Assembly: GCF_910596095.1 (NCBI RefSeq)
Contig: NC_056539.1
Span: 23,489,001 to 23,553,000, forward strand
Source: Thunnus maccoyii
Lineage: Eukaryota > Chordata > Actinopteri > Scombriformes > Scombridae
Reading direction: 5' to 3'
Length of the DNA stretch: 64,000 nt
Under the pieces are notes generated by a model. That model searched no databases and had not been told where the DNA came from. It was given only the letters and a program-made list of their open reading frames with translations. The translations under genes were made by a program, and so were the position numbers. How positions within the stretch are numbered: position 1 is the first letter of the stretch; each line of letters opens with the position of its first letter. Positions 12,201 through 23,874 of the stretch are shown here, in pieces.

Positions 12201-15200
12201 GAAGAATCAGTTCAACTGTAAAATTCACATTACTGTACAATAGTTGAGTACAGGGGTTAGTGACTGTTGTTGAAAGTTAGTGATCTGACCAGGACATAGG
12301 CTTCTTTTCGCACCACCTGATACTTGAGCAAGCTGTCAAAGAAGTTCAGAAACTTCTTGCAGTTGAGCTTGAACTTCTCTGGGAGAGAACATAGCAACTT
12401 TTTTCAGTGTTGCAGCTATCCAAGGTCACGTTTGTATTTTGTGTTAAGTTTTTTGCATGCAAGTTGTTTGCATACAGTCTCACAATTATTAATGAGACTT
12501 CCAGATAATAAGCTACAGGCGCTTATTACAATGATATGGTGGTATATGTGGTCTGGCTTATTTCTGAGTTCTTTTTTCACACCATGTTATGGCAGGTCAG
12601 AACAGCAGGTCACTGAACACAGATGAACGCTTCATGGCTGCGAGCCAAACCCTCCTTTTCTGTGGTATGTTTTGGAGAATGACCAGCGATACTTTGGCAC
12701 CAGGTCTGACCAACAAGTCCAGGTGTTCTCCCTTGAGAAACTTTGTTGAGCTGCTTGTCTACAGCTCTTTTAGGAAGATTCCTGGAAGCAATTAAAAGGT
12801 GCTTTTATTTTGGACGAAGCTTTCTTGGAATCCAGTTAATCAGAAGTATACCATCTGCATGATGCTTTGGGTCATACCCTGATTTGACACCTAAACAATG
12901 CAGCTTTTTTAACTGTTGGCTTCCCACTTTTGTGAATGGATTAAAGTATGGGGATTTCATGCTTCCTGTTTTCGTGCAGCTATACTACTATTGTGTTTAT
13001 GTTCTGCAGTGTCAATCAAGATACTGATCGGTGATGTGGTGGAAATACAATAGCTTTTCTTCTCCTGAACTCTGAAGTTAAAGTGAATTTCAAAAGTGTG
13101 GCAATGATGTAAATGGAAGAAGGTCAGAGGAAGTAGTATTTATATACACCAGATAGACACACTGTATACATTTATAGTTGAACACTATTTAAAAAAACAG
13201 AATAAAAGCAGAAAAGAATACTGAAAATGTTATTTTTTATGCCTCCGTGCTGGCAATAGCCATGGTCAGAGGCATTATGTTTTCCAGTTGTTTGTCTGTC
13301 TGTCAGTCTGTCCCATCCTTGTGAATGCGATATCTCAGGGACGCCTTGAGGGAATTTCTTTAAATTTGGCACAGATATCCACTTGGACTCAAGGATCAAC
13401 TGATATGATGGTTTTTGACCATAACTCAAGAAATCATGTGCTGTCTAATAGGATAAAATCAAGAAGTGATGACATTTTATACCCAAAAGGTCAAAGGTCA
13501 ACTTCACTGTGACATCATATTGTTCTGCAAAAACACTTTTCTCGCCATTATTCAATGCCATAACTCAGGCACAGAAGGAGAGATTGTGACCATATTTCAC
13601 TTTTGGTCAGATACTGAATTGGTGACACTAATCTTGGGTTCACGCCTTGAAACTGTGGTGATCGTATAGATCTTCCTCTGTGCTGCCAGGTGAAAGATGC
13701 GTGTGAAGTGTCCACGTTTTAGAATTTGTAGCTTCTTTGCAGCAACATGCATATCTGAAGCTTTGTCTACTGTCATGGCTGCAACTTTGTGCTCTATCAG
13801 AATCAGCTTTATTGACCAAGCATGCGAACACATACAAGCAAAATACACTTAATACCTTTTGTTTAATTCCTTCAAAGTCTTCACTTCAAATATTATATGG
13901 GTCTGGACAGACATGGATGTAAACTGCAACTTTACCGGTTGGTGGAGGCATACAACCACAAGGATGAATTTCTAGTTGACCCGCGCTAGAGGGTGCTGCT
14001 AGGTGTGGTGCTTTTTTGCTCCAGATAAATAAAGACTTGTGTTTTGTGTCCTGACTGGTTCATGTTTTGAACGTTCAATGAATTCGTTACAGTAGCCTTC
14101 ATTTTTATTATGCACAAGTATCACCAGCAACATGGTAATATGCCCATGGTTGAACCAGCTACGGCAGCAGCAAGATATACTGCCTGTTTACTGTCGCTGG
14201 CATTTTCTGTGCTACTCACCTTTTAACATTTCAACATACAAATAAACTTGACAGTATCACTAGAGAACAATTTTAAAAAATGCATTTTGATGCAAGTCGC
14301 ACTGAAGCGAGTATGAGGCTTTAGCAGTCTGGGTTCGACAAATCAAGAGGGTATCTTCCATAGTAACAGTGTTTTTAGAACTTTTTTCCTTTTTGTGTTA
14401 CAATCTCTGCGCCATGGCTCAGCAGGGAACACTGTCTGTTGAAGCATGAACAGGGAATTTCACACTGAAAAGATAAGTAACTTTTAAATGGGTATCTTAC
14501 AAAATATGTCTAAGTCAGACTGCTGCAGCCTCACGTTAGCTTCGGCTGAACTTAAGAATGCATTTTTGCACGGAGCAAGGACTGTGGCTTCTCGTCTCCC
14601 ATGTCTTACAGTGAGACTGAACAGATCTGTTTGTGGTTGAAATGGAGAGGAGGAACAATTTTAGTGACTAACAATGCTTTTAATATACATATAGGCATGT
14701 GGGTATTTATTTTAAGATTGATTTCAGTATGTTAGTTAACTGGTTTAAGTAAAACCTGCATTTCATCCTCTTCCCTTCTCTCCGTTCTGTTTTGCGCTGT
14801 CTCACAGTGTCTCGCCCATGTGGAGGCCTTCATAGACTTCAGTGAGGATGAGCTCATTGAGGATGGGATCTTAAACCAAGGTATGAATGCAAAAAAAAAA
14901 AAATCACAGCACAGTCATTCTTGGGGCTTCAGAGGGAGGTGTGGGGTTCTGTTTCTTTCTAAGGAGAGAGGAGTCAGGCTGGCTTTCCTGTTTGGATCTT
15001 CAACTGGCCATCGTGCGCGTTTGCTGCAGTGTAGGGAGAAGCCATAGACATCAAACTGCTTAAAAAACAATTTCCTTTTAGGAAGTGTGGAGAGAAGGCC
15101 AGGGGGACAGTAGAGGCATTCGTCTTGCCTTCAAAGCCAACCTGCCATGTCACTCACAGGAATAGTACTATCAGTAGCACCGTCTGCAGCCCAACTGTGC

Positions 15201-18200
15201 TTTCTATGCACAGGTTTCCCATTCTCACAGTGCATGCGAAGGTGAGTGTGTGTGTGTGTGTGTATGTATGTGCGAGGGATGTCCCCCTTGAGTCTGTCGC
15301 CTGCTGTCTGGCACTGGCAGAGCTCTTTAGAAGCCTCAGATGTTGTGAAGTTCCGACACAATAAACCCTGGGAACTATTTGTTTGTTTTGGTGGCATGGA
15401 ATGTTGGCTCACGCCTCGGAGGCAAGCTGCAAATAAATAATAGACCTGTTTCCAAAAATAGAAAAGCTGGCATAAATACTTTCCATCGCCACCTGCAAAC
15501 ATACAGATAATGACAGGACAAGTTATCTCAAGTTGGGTGTATTAATGTGCTCGATTCAGGTTCACCAGAAATTAACATTTTTCACTCTAAGAAAAATGAT
15601 GTACAGTGCATTCAGACAGTATTCAGACCCCTTCGCTTTTTTCACATTTTGTTATGTCGCAGTCTTATGCAGTTGTTTAAATTCATTTTTTGCCCTTATC
15701 AGTCTACACTCAATACCCTATAATGACAAAGTGAAAACAAAATTTAAAACATTTTGGCAAATTAATTAAAAAGGAGATGTTTCTGCACCTTGATTGGAGT
15801 CCACTTGTGGTAAATTCAATTGATTGGACATGATTTGGAAATGCACACACCTGTCTATATAAGGTCTCACAGCTGACAATGCATATCAGAGCAAAAACCA
15901 AACCATGAGGTCGAAGGAACTGCCTGCAGAGCTTAGAAGCAGGATTGCGTTGAGACACAGATCTGAGGAAGGCTACAAAAAATTCTGCTGCATTGACGGT
16001 TCCCAACAGCACAGTGGCCTCCATAATTCTTATATGGAAGAAGTTTGGAACAGCCAGGACTCTTCCTAGAACTGGCCGCCAGGCCAAACTGAGCAATCAG
16101 GGATGAAGGGCCTTGGTAAAAGAGGTGACCAAGAACCCAATGGTCACTCTGGCTGAGCTCCAGAGATCCTGTGTGGAGATGGGAGAAACGTCTAGAAGGA
16201 CAACCATCACTGCAACACTCCACCGATCTGGGCTTTACGGCAGAGTGGCCAGACGGAATCCTCTCCTCAATGAAAGAGACAGGAAAACCTGCTTGGAGTT
16301 TGCGAAAAATCACCCAAAGGACTCTCAGACTGTGAGAAACAAGATTCTCTGGTCTGATGACACCAAGATTGAACTGTTTGGCCTCAATTCTAAGTATCAT
16401 GTCTGGAGGAAACCAGGCAGCGCTCATCACCTGCCCAATACCATCCTAACGGTGAAACATGGTGGTGGCAGCATCATGCTGTGGGGGTGTTTTTCAGCGG
16501 CAGGGACTAGGGGACTGGTCAGGGTGGAGGGAAAGCTGAACGGAGCAAAGTACAGAGATATCCTTAATGAAAACCTGGTCCGGGAGTGTTCGGGACCTCA
16601 GACTGGGCCGAAAGTTCACCTTCCAACTGGACAATGACCCTAAGCACACAGCCAAGACAACGCAGGAGTGAATGTCCTTGAGTGACCCAGCCACAGCCCT
16701 GACTTGAACCCAATCAAACATCTCTGGAGAGACCTGAAAATGGCTGTCGATCGATGGTCCCCATCCAACCTGACAGAGATTGAGAGGATCTGCAGAAAGG
16801 CAGAAAATCCCCAAATCCAGGTGTGCAAAGCTTGTTGCGTCATACCCAAGAAGACTTGATGCTGTAATCACTGCCAAAGGTGCTTCAATTAAGTACTGAG
16901 TAAAGGGTCTGAATCCTTATGTCAATGTGATATTTCAGTTTTTCCTTTTTTATATAATATTTTTGTTTTTTGTTTGATTTGATAGAGATGGATATCATGG
17001 ACACATACTAATCATAAAAGTTTATTGTTAAGGCAAAAAAAGGACTAGAAAAGTATTTAATTTGAATTTAATGAATTTCTTTGTTTGCTGATGATTTTGT
17101 TTGTCTTGTTTTCTTAATTATATATATTTTTTCTTTTAACATGTTTGAAATAAAAATTGAATTGACTGAATAAATTTGCCCAAATTTCTAAAATTCTGTC
17201 ATCACTTTGTTTTAAGTGTAGATTTGATGAGTGGAAAAAATGAATTTAAACTATTTTAGCGAAAGGCTGCAACATAACAAAATTTGGAAAAAAGTGACGA
17301 GGTCTGAATACTTTATGAATGCACTGAATTGTTGAAGCATCATATTGTAAAAAAAAAAAAGAACCTTTCCCCGTCTGTCATATGCGGAAAGAGACAGGCC
17401 ATGACCTATTTTTCGTCCAGACAAAAGATGTCAGACACCGGAGGACAGGGTCTTTTTTCCTTCAAAGGACAAAAATTCCTTTTACAAGGTCACGAAAGTG
17501 AAGTTAAACATGAAACCTTCGTCACGTCCTTTTCCCTCCTCTGTCTCTCTCTCCCTGTCACCGCCACAGTGGACGGTTCATTGTATGATCTGCAAACAGA
17601 GATGGAGCGACACCTAAAAGATGAGAGGAGGGGCGAGCGGCTACGCAGCGGAGTCCAGGTGGTCATCGCTGGAGCTACTAATGCAGGGAAAAGTAGCCTC
17701 CTGAACACACTCTGTAAGAGAACCAAGAAAACCCACACACACACTCCATGAAGGGATTAAGATTAGAACGTGACATACTATCTTCTAAATGCAGACTTAA
17801 GGACTTAAGTGTTGAATCATGCTGCTGTCAGTCACGAAGGAGAAGAAGGTAGAATCAGTCATGAATAAGCAGCATGATTTAAAAAATGTTTTGAAATGTG
17901 CATTCATTAAAATGCAAACACTGTGCTCTGTGCACAGAAAGTGAGGGAAAAAATCAAACATCCTTGCCAAGACAGGATTTTGTGGAGAAGACGAATCTAG
18001 AAACAAGCAGCAGTCTGACTCTGAAATCAGGCAGTGTGAAAGTTGTCATGGGGATTAGTGTTGTACGCTTTGACCCTCAGCTCCAACATTCAGGGTTTGG
18101 TTTAAATTTGTTTAAAAAATAGCTGAAGTTTCATTTTGAGCAGAAGTTTTTTCTTGTTTCCCTAAAATCAAACGTAAACATCACAAAAGTTGAGCGTGAA

Positions 18201-21200
18201 ATTTTTGACCTTGGAAATAGTGGTTTGACACGATAAAGTTAACTTAAGGTCCATTTATTAGCTTTTTTCTTTCAACCACATCTTGCAGTCTTCATCAGCA
18301 AAAGCAGTTTGCAAGCTTTGATTATTTTGTAAAACAAGCACAAGTTATTTTATTTGCTTAAATGTTACAGTCTCTAACCTTTTCATCTAAAAATCAGAAT
18401 GTGAGGCGTATTATCTTAATCTACTTTCATAGCACAGGAACACAATCTTAGTCTTTTAAATCTGGTCAGGCATTCGAGACACAGTAATAATTTGCAATTG
18501 ATAGTGAAGCAATGACAGTTAATAATGACATGTGTATATACAGTAAATAAATATAGTAAATATAGAAGTAAACATTCTATATTTAACACAATTCACACGT
18601 AATGTTGTAGCGTCTCAATTTTCTCACTCCCAGGCAGTTCCTAAAACCCTTGTTGTTTATGCTGTAAAGTTATATTTGTTTAGAATATTGTATCCTGAAA
18701 TCATTTAGGATCATTTTATATAAACTACTCAGAGTGAAGGCTTGGCAGGGGCCCCTCACAGCTTCCTATCGGAATAACAGGAGTATTTGTCAAACTTAAG
18801 ATAAAATCCTGTTATCATTTCCTCTCCTGATAAGTCTACCCAATGACGTGAGCTCACCCAGTGTGCACTGACAAGTAATAATGAGGTGTTTGGATTGAAT
18901 AAATAAAGAATAATCAGTTATTTAACATAGGAAAATCTTTAAAAAAAGAACAAAAACATGAGGAAGGGGGATTGTTTTTTCTCTGTTTTGAGATTTTGAC
19001 GCCAGCTTTTAGAAAATTATTAAAACAAAGGAAAACGTACAAAATTATTTTGATGATGACTTTTTTTTAGATTAATTCTGCAACTTTGGGCTCACTTTTG
19101 ATTTTGTGATTTCCATATTTTTTTTCTTGTCAACAAATTCATATAAGAACCAACGATGAATTGATCCAATACTATGTATTGTCTGTGTAGCCAATGGCTA
19201 ATATAGTGGAGCTCATTCCTCTGTGCCGTCGACCTCCATCGTTTTCCAAAAACTATTAAAACACATTTGTGAGTCACACTGTTGCCTCAGGAGACATATT
19301 CACTAGAGCACCAAATCTCCTGCTAAAAATAGTCCCCAACAAATGTACTATTTAATCCTGTTTGAGTAACATTTTCAAAAACTGGTGCCCAGCAGTTTAG
19401 GAACAAATGGGCTTCGGGCTGAGAGCCATAGACAGGTTAGGTAAGCTGGAAAGTACTGAAAGACGGACAAACACACTGTTGGTTTCAGTCTTTTCATGGA
19501 ATTTGTTGACGAAGAAGAAAAATATAGAATATCACTAGCTTTAACCTTTAACTTTTAACCTTTTTTAAATCCAGGCCAGAGACCTGCAGCCATTGTGTCT
19601 CCCATTGCTGGGACCACCAGGGACGTAGTGGAGACAGCACTGGACATCGGTGGCTTCCCTGTCCTCTTGAGTGACACAGCCGGCCTCAGGGACAGCCCGG
19701 ACGTGGTGGAGAGAGAGGGGGTCCGCCGGGCTCGGGAAAGGTAGCAGAACATTTACTGCTCATGTGCTGCTCATTTGTCCATAATGTGAGACAGGCAAAC
19801 TAGCCCTGAGATGGATGCTGCACTTGCTGCTGAACAAAGAAAGGAAGAAATAAGTCATTCCTTTCCCCTGTTCATATGTAATTTAATGTAATGTCTGTGT
19901 AACCTCCTGAGTTTATATTATTGCTGACAATTGTATTTATAACTATTGCACAGTTATAAATACATGGAACAAACACCCTGAGGAGGTTATGCAATGAAGT
20001 TGTAGAGTATTTACCTCAAGTAGTGTGATGTAAATGACATGGCCATTCACTGACAGCCGCTTCCACTGTTTACACGGAGGAAGAATAGTAATACTTGTTG
20101 GAGTCGTCATCACTATTTTGTCATATACAAACAGGCTAACAGACAGAACAATGGACGCTCGCACACACACACACTGTTCAATCAACTTTTATACACATGC
20201 ATGTACACATGACATGACATGTTTTATCACATATGGGTACTTTGTGTTTCACTATACAGTATGTTAATTTACATGCCAAAAAAAGATGAAGTGTTTCCCC
20301 AGTACTTGTGTTCTTGGCAGGGGGGGATAGCATCTGACACAGTAATTAGGCTTTAAATCACATTGAAACTGCTACCATTAACATTTGTTAAATGGTAGAA
20401 GACGAAACCTTTTCAATGGGAAAACATGCTGTTTGTTGCTGTTTGTTTGTTGCTGTTTTTCGTTTGAAAAACAACATAAACATGAATCTCTTAAGATTTG
20501 TTTCGTAACTAGTAAAAACAGATGAAAGACAAATGGAAAGAAAACCTGACTGCACAAATACAATTTTCAGTGCAAATACTCATCCTTTATGGATTGTATA
20601 AATTAGTTGGGTGACCTGGTGGCTCTATAGGAAGCGTGGGCAGTTTGTCTTCTATAGGGAACTTTCTGTGCAGGGAGCAGGTCAGAGGCTCGTGACCCAG
20701 GTCACTAGAGGAAGGACGTGGCGAGTACAAGCATCCGCTGCTGCTGCTGCTACCTCACAGTGAGACCCGAGGCAAAGCAGTGGCTTTGTGCTTTGTACCA
20801 AAATTAGAGACCAGGGAACCACGCTTCTGCCCTGAGGCATCATATCAGCGTACATTTGCAGCTGCTACAGTAACCAGAAATTTTATTTTGTGGAATAACA
20901 CAGTATTTCTCACAACTTTACTTTATATTGTAATAATGCAAAATGCTATCAAGTAGAAAATGTACCTGAGTAACCAGAAAATCTTATTGGACTCTTTTAC
21001 AGCCACCTTTGAAATCATTTTGTCTTGATCGATATGAAGAATCAATATGGACTCTGGGGAAAAAAACATCAATAATGTGTATATTATGGCCAAAAGGTAT
21101 GTCTGATCTGTTCAGAGACGCAACAGACAACAGGAAGATTGAATAGGATTACAGACTATATCTAGCCTATATCATGATATTGATATGATATTAGTGCATC

Positions 21201-22600
21201 TCTCAGTTCTAGGTTTGCCTACAGTGTAAAGATTAAGATTAAAAAAGTATTCTGCATTAAAAATAAGTCTTAATAATGAATTGCTTTGTTTTCTGCAGGG
21301 TGGAGCAGGCAGATCTGACTCTGGTGGTTGTGGACTGTGCTCACCTCCCCCCTGATGCCCAGCAAGCTGCAGCTTTCCTGGAGGAACACCTGAGGAGCGT
21401 CCTGCCCTCACAGGAGCAGCGTCAGACAGGTATCATAGCTAGACCTCATCTGCTTCTTCTTCTGCTGGACTACTAGTGAGACTTTCAACTTAATTTTGAA
21501 GGATTATGTGCAGTGGGACAGTAAAAGAGTTTTTATCATTATCATTTTGGCATTTCTTATTAAAAATTCCCCTTCTCTACGTATCACAGCGTTTCCTGTA
21601 GACAGGTGCCTCCTGGTGCTGAATAAGACGGACCTGCTGCCTGAGGAACAGAGGAAAACGTTGGACAGGGAGCTGAGACAGATCTCTGGACTCCCTCCTG
21701 TCTGTCTGGTCTCCTGCCACACTAATGACGGACTGCATGACTTCCTCACAGTGCTACACAGCAGTATCAAGACTCTGTGAGTTCCTATAATATATTAAAT
21801 TTTGTTGTGCCAGGGCGACGATGTATGAGAAAGATTAATTTCTTGTTTCTTCTGTGGGACGTGTGATGATTTTATAAGAACCGAAATTAATATCAGCATG
21901 GATACATCTTAAAGGAATACGCTTAGGTTTTTGTACAGATTAAACTAAAGCCATAAAGTGTAAATTAGTGAGGTTCAGAGATGTTGGTAGGTGGCTTTTT
22001 TTTCTTACTTTTGGGCAGAGTCAGGTTAGCTGTTTCCCCCTGCTTCCAGTCTTTATGCTTAGCTAACCGACTGCTGTCTCAAGTTTCATATTACACAGGC
22101 AGATATAATAGCGGTATCAGTCTTCTCATCTTCGTTTGGGCAAGTTTGGTGAACATAATGTTTTTAAATGTGCTCAATGAATAAATTTGACTTGAGAGTT
22201 GCCAAAGTCAGAAATAAAAAAGGAACCAAACTACAATATGTTTGTGCTGCAAATTGATCGTTTAAATCAGATTTTTTTTTCACCCATGTGCTTTTTTTCA
22301 TAGATTTTTAGTATAAAAACACATAATAATGAGTGTTTTATTTCCCTGTACTCTGACTTCCTCTCTAGGTGTGGCGACCCTCTGTCTGGTGCCCCCACCC
22401 TGACCCAGGCTCGTCATAGGGCCCACCTGCAGCAGTGTGTTGCGGCCCTGGCTCAGTACCAACGATATCGCGACACCGACCTCGCTCTGGCAGCCGAGGG
22501 TGTCCGGTTGGCCCTCACCAGCCTGGGCCGGATCACTGGACGGGTCGGAGCAGAGGAGATCCTGGATATCATCTTCAAAGACTTCTGCATTGGGAAATAG
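5427..22600 (+). CDS. gtpbp3: gtpbp3, mitochondrial tRNA modification GTPase (MnmE family), complete, 11 coding exons
   Basis: Coding exons: 5427-5491, 7067-7338, 8301-8387, 9300-9382, 10158-10277, 14808-14880, 17570-17713, 19575-19740, 21299-21429, 21590-21776, 22369-22600. All junctions are GT-AG and all phases join, giving 519 aa (human about 492). The first 22 residues contain four Arg and no acid, fitting a mitochondrial presequence; [13 protein letters not shown] resembles the human start. The N-terminal folate-binding domain shows [17 protein letters not shown] and [13 protein letters not shown]. The inserted GTPase domain has G1 GATNAGKS (268-275), G2 GTTRD (294-298), G3 DTAG (315-318) and G4 NKTD (392-395). 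The C-terminus ends in the family's CIGK (516-519). With MTO1 the enzyme places taurinomethyluridine at U34 of several mitochondrial tRNAs. No frameshift or missing motif was seen. Confidence 0.96.
5565..6412. mobile_element. hAT-type miniature element in gtpbp3 intron 1, with perfect 8-bp target duplication
   Basis: The left terminus CAGTGGTGGAAGAAGTAC and the right terminus (reverse complement CAGCCGTGGAAAGTAACC) are imperfect terminal inverted repeats of the hAT CAG(T/C)GGTG type. An exact 8-bp duplication GTAGTAGA flanks the element at 5557-5564 and 6413-6420. The interior has no transposase frame, so it is non-autonomous. It starts only 73 bp after the end of exon 1. A related copy lies at 34526-35346 and a fragment near 54960-55195. 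Confidence 0.9.
5884..6211. mobile_element. Second hAT-type element nested inside the first
   Basis: The ends CAGTGGTTCCCAACCT and AGGTTGGACACCACTG are inverted repeats of another common fish hAT family. The flanking octamers GTTTAGTC (5876-5883) and GTCTCATC (6212-6219) match at 5 of 8 positions, so the target duplication is decayed. It interrupts the larger element at 5565-6412 and is therefore the later insertion. Confidence 0.8.
7655..7690. repeat. (GAGT)n microsatellite
   Basis: A short GAGT tetranucleotide run preceded by imperfect GAGTGCCT units, in gtpbp3 intron 2. Confidence 0.85.
7690..8040. repeat. Fragment of the 'gattaat/attatc' hAT miniature family
   Basis: The interior (tttcattatcaattaacca, ttataaaatgtcaaaaaa, gtttatcgattaatgaac) resembles the element inserted in the babam1 5'UTR at 40291-40640. 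The termini are degraded here, so the limits are approximate. It lies in gtpbp3 intron 2. Confidence 0.55.
9147..9219. repeat. (GT)36 microsatellite upstream of gtpbp3 exon 4
   Basis: An uninterrupted GT run of about 73 bp that ends about 80 bp before the exon 4 acceptor (exon starts at 9300). It produces long meaningless open frames on both strands. GT runs near acceptors can affect splicing efficiency in other genes; there is no direct evidence for that here. Confidence 0.97.
13230..13700. repeat. Dispersed repeat with 'gatatctcaggga' and 'ataactcaagaa' signatures
   Basis: The segment contains ttatgcctccgtgctggc, gcgatatctcagggacgcc, aaatttggcacagatatcc, ccataactcaagaaatc and a perfect direct repeat aggtcaaaggtca (13488-13500). 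From memory, this combination recurs in many fish and invertebrate genomes as a dispersed repeat. No transposase or RNA gene signature is visible in it. Confidence 0.6.
13797..13850. repeat. LINE 3'-tail-like repeat
   Basis: The motif atcagaatcagctttattga ccaagcatg resembles the conserved 3' end of fish L2/CR1-like LINEs. It is short and isolated, and the assignment is from memory. Confidence 0.5.
14270..14640. repeat. Diverged copy of the 41049-41719 TTAA miniature element
   Basis: The segments tgcattttgatgcaagtcg, ggaacactgtctg, actgctgcagcctcac and aatgcatttttgcac match the interior of the elements at 41049-41719 and 50157-50725. The ends are decayed. It lies just upstream of gtpbp3 exon 6. 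Confidence 0.65.
15604..17326 (+). mobile_element. Degenerate Tc1/mariner element in gtpbp3 intron 6
   Basis: The left end CAGTGCATTCAGACAGTATT and the inverted right end (AATACTTTATGAATGCACTG) are Tc1-type terminal repeats enclosing about 1.72 kb. The left flank is TA (15602-15603). The right flank is AA (17327-17328), consistent with a mutated TA duplication. It encodes a broken transposase (see 15905-16900). It lies in the gtpbp3 transcription direction between exons 6 and 7. Confidence 0.93.
15905..16900 (+). pseudogene. Tc1-like transposase pseudogene
   Basis: The longest intact stretch (16113-16637) carries the helix-turn-helix region and the first part of the DDE domain ([29 protein letters not shown]). 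The N-terminal part starting at 15905 is in other frames with stops. Near 16610 the frame shifts; the continuation shows the second catalytic Asp in [11 protein letters not shown] but meets several stops. At the third catalytic position the usual NPIE reads NPIK (about 16709-16720), so the essential Glu is lost. The copy cannot be active. Confidence 0.9.
17714..19574. other. gtpbp3: gtpbp3 intron 7, no feature recognised
   Basis: This 1.9-kb AT-rich intron separates the exon ending in the G1 motif from the exon carrying the G2 and G3 motifs. No recognisable mobile element, RNA gene or coding exon was seen. Confidence 0.5.
19741..21298. other. gtpbp3: gtpbp3 intron 8, no feature recognised
   Basis: This 1.56-kb intron contains only short frames without domains. 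A somewhat GC-richer patch at 20620-20850 has no identifiable content. Confidence 0.5.
21909..22150. repeat. TTAA-flanked miniature repeat copy
   Basis: It starts at TTAAAGGAATACGC (21909) and contains ttagctgtttccccctgctt, ccagtctttatgcttagc and gcggtatcagtcttctcatc. This is the interior seen in the copies at 23423-23874 and 48387-48569. The right terminus is not clear. It lies in the last intron of gtpbp3. Confidence 0.65.
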
Positions 22601-23004
22601 TCAGATGAGTAGCAGCAAAAACATGAAGCACATGTAATAATAGCCCGCTCAGAGAGGAAGGCCGCATTCTCATATAGTCCCAGAGTACCAGTAGAGAAAA
22701 TGAGACAAAAGGGGCACAGCTTCGGCATTATGCCAGGCTTCGAGGCACAGCGAGAGTAAGAAGAATGAAATTCATGTTCTTGGCTGCAGAATCACTCCGC
22801 TCCCAAGACAATGTTTGTTTTTTGTTAATACACTGAAAATAGTCGAGCGTGATGACAGGTGCCTCAGAGGCCTCATTTATGCTGGACAAGTGTTTGGAAA
22901 GTCTTGAGTCGTAGTTATTAAAAATAGATTTTGAAGGCCTTTGATAGGGGAATATTAGGCTCTTGGGTCACATCTTAACAGCCAAAGTAAATTTTGTGCT
23001 GCAA

Positions 23005-23010
23005 AATAAA
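23005..23010 (+). terminator. gtpbp3: Candidate gtpbp3 polyadenylation signal
   Basis: A canonical AATAAA lies 405 bp after the gtpbp3 stop codon, the first one seen on the plus strand. Use is inferred only. Confidence 0.45.
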
Positions 23011-23194
23011 GCCAGCTGCAGAACTCTGCAAGGTCATGGATTCAAAGTTTGGATGTTTGTTTGTACAGCAAGACAATGAAGAATTTGTTCTTAGGAGCAG
23101 GTATAATTTCAGCTGTATTCCTTTGTGTGTGTGTTTCTCCAGGTTGTTCTCTTTGTGAAATCTATTATTATTTTTAGGTAAAGTATTTATGGGT

Positions 23195-23345
23195 ATTTTT
23201 GGCTTTAATTGAGACAGAGGAGAGAGAGATGAGGGATGATGTGCAACAAATGTCCCTGGATAGTCTTGAACCATGGATGGCACAATTACATGGTTAGCGT
23301 CTGAAACCCCTTGGCTACCCTTAGATGCCCCTTTGCATGATTTAT
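23195..23345 (-). repeat. tRNA-derived SINE copy, antisense
   Basis: The segment tgcaacaaatgtccctgg ... tcttgaaccatgga ... cttggctacccttagatgcc reads in reverse as a tRNA-like head (B-box-like sequence) plus body. It matches the copies at 25687-25790 and 56820-56945. It is diverged. Confidence 0.55.
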
Positions 23346-23422
23346 CTGACTTTGACGCAGTAGACATAGGTAGTGACTATTTGCTGCAACTTACATTGCA
23401 GCTTACTTGAAAATCAACTAAA

Positions 23423-23874
23423 TTAAAAGAGTAGTTTGACATTTTTTGACCCTGTCTTTCCAAGAATAATATGAGAAAAACGATACCACTGGGACTTCCA
23501 TTCAATATGAAGTTGTGTGAGTGTTTTCTTTATCGCGAGGTTACCAGGCAACCACCTTCGACTTCAGGAAGTCATTGGCTGAGCCAAGAAATAGTTTGGC
23601 ACGCAACGCCCCGTAAGACCACAACTTGTCATTTTTACACTTCATTTTTTGAATGGATTGAAAAAACAAAACATAACATGTTAAGTGAACTTTAGAGGTG
23701 CAGGCGAGCAGATTCTGTTACCTCAGGACAGAGTCAAGCTAGTTGTTTCAGTCTTTATGCTCAGGTAAGCTAACCAGCTGCGGCCAGACATGAGAGTGGT
23801 ATCGATCTTTTCATCTAACTTTCAGCAAGACAATTAATAATCATATTTCCCAAAATATCGAACTATTTCTTTAA
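23423..23874. mobile_element. TTAA-flanked miniature inverted-repeat element
   Basis: TTAA is present at both borders (23423-23426 and 23871-23874). The ends are inverted repeats: the left reads TTAAAAGAGTAGTTTGACAT and the right, reversed, TTAAAGAAATAGTTCGATAT. There is no coding capacity. TTAA duplication is the hallmark of piggyBac-type insertion, so a piggyBac-mobilised element is inferred. It lies 0.4 kb beyond the candidate gtpbp3 poly(A) signal. Confidence 0.75.

Larger units (their letters stand above)
10278..14807. other. gtpbp3: gtpbp3 intron 5 (4.5 kb), repeat-rich
   Basis: The longest gtpbp3 intron holds only repeats. Two short related segments, both containing ggcttcctgttttcat or a near variant followed by a run to attgtgttt, occur at about 11045-11115 and 12938-13010. 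Others are listed separately at 13230-13700, 13797-13850 and 14270-14640. A frame at 12324-12795 shows no recognisable domain. No exon is supported. Confidence 0.5.

Noticed and set aside
14820..15047. 75-codon plus-strand frame
   Set aside because: It is gtpbp3 exon 6 read through its donor into the intron; only 14808-14880 is coding.
16113..16637. 174-codon frame as a host gene
   Set aside because: It is the surviving part of a Tc1 transposase inside an element with terminal repeats, and it is broken downstream.
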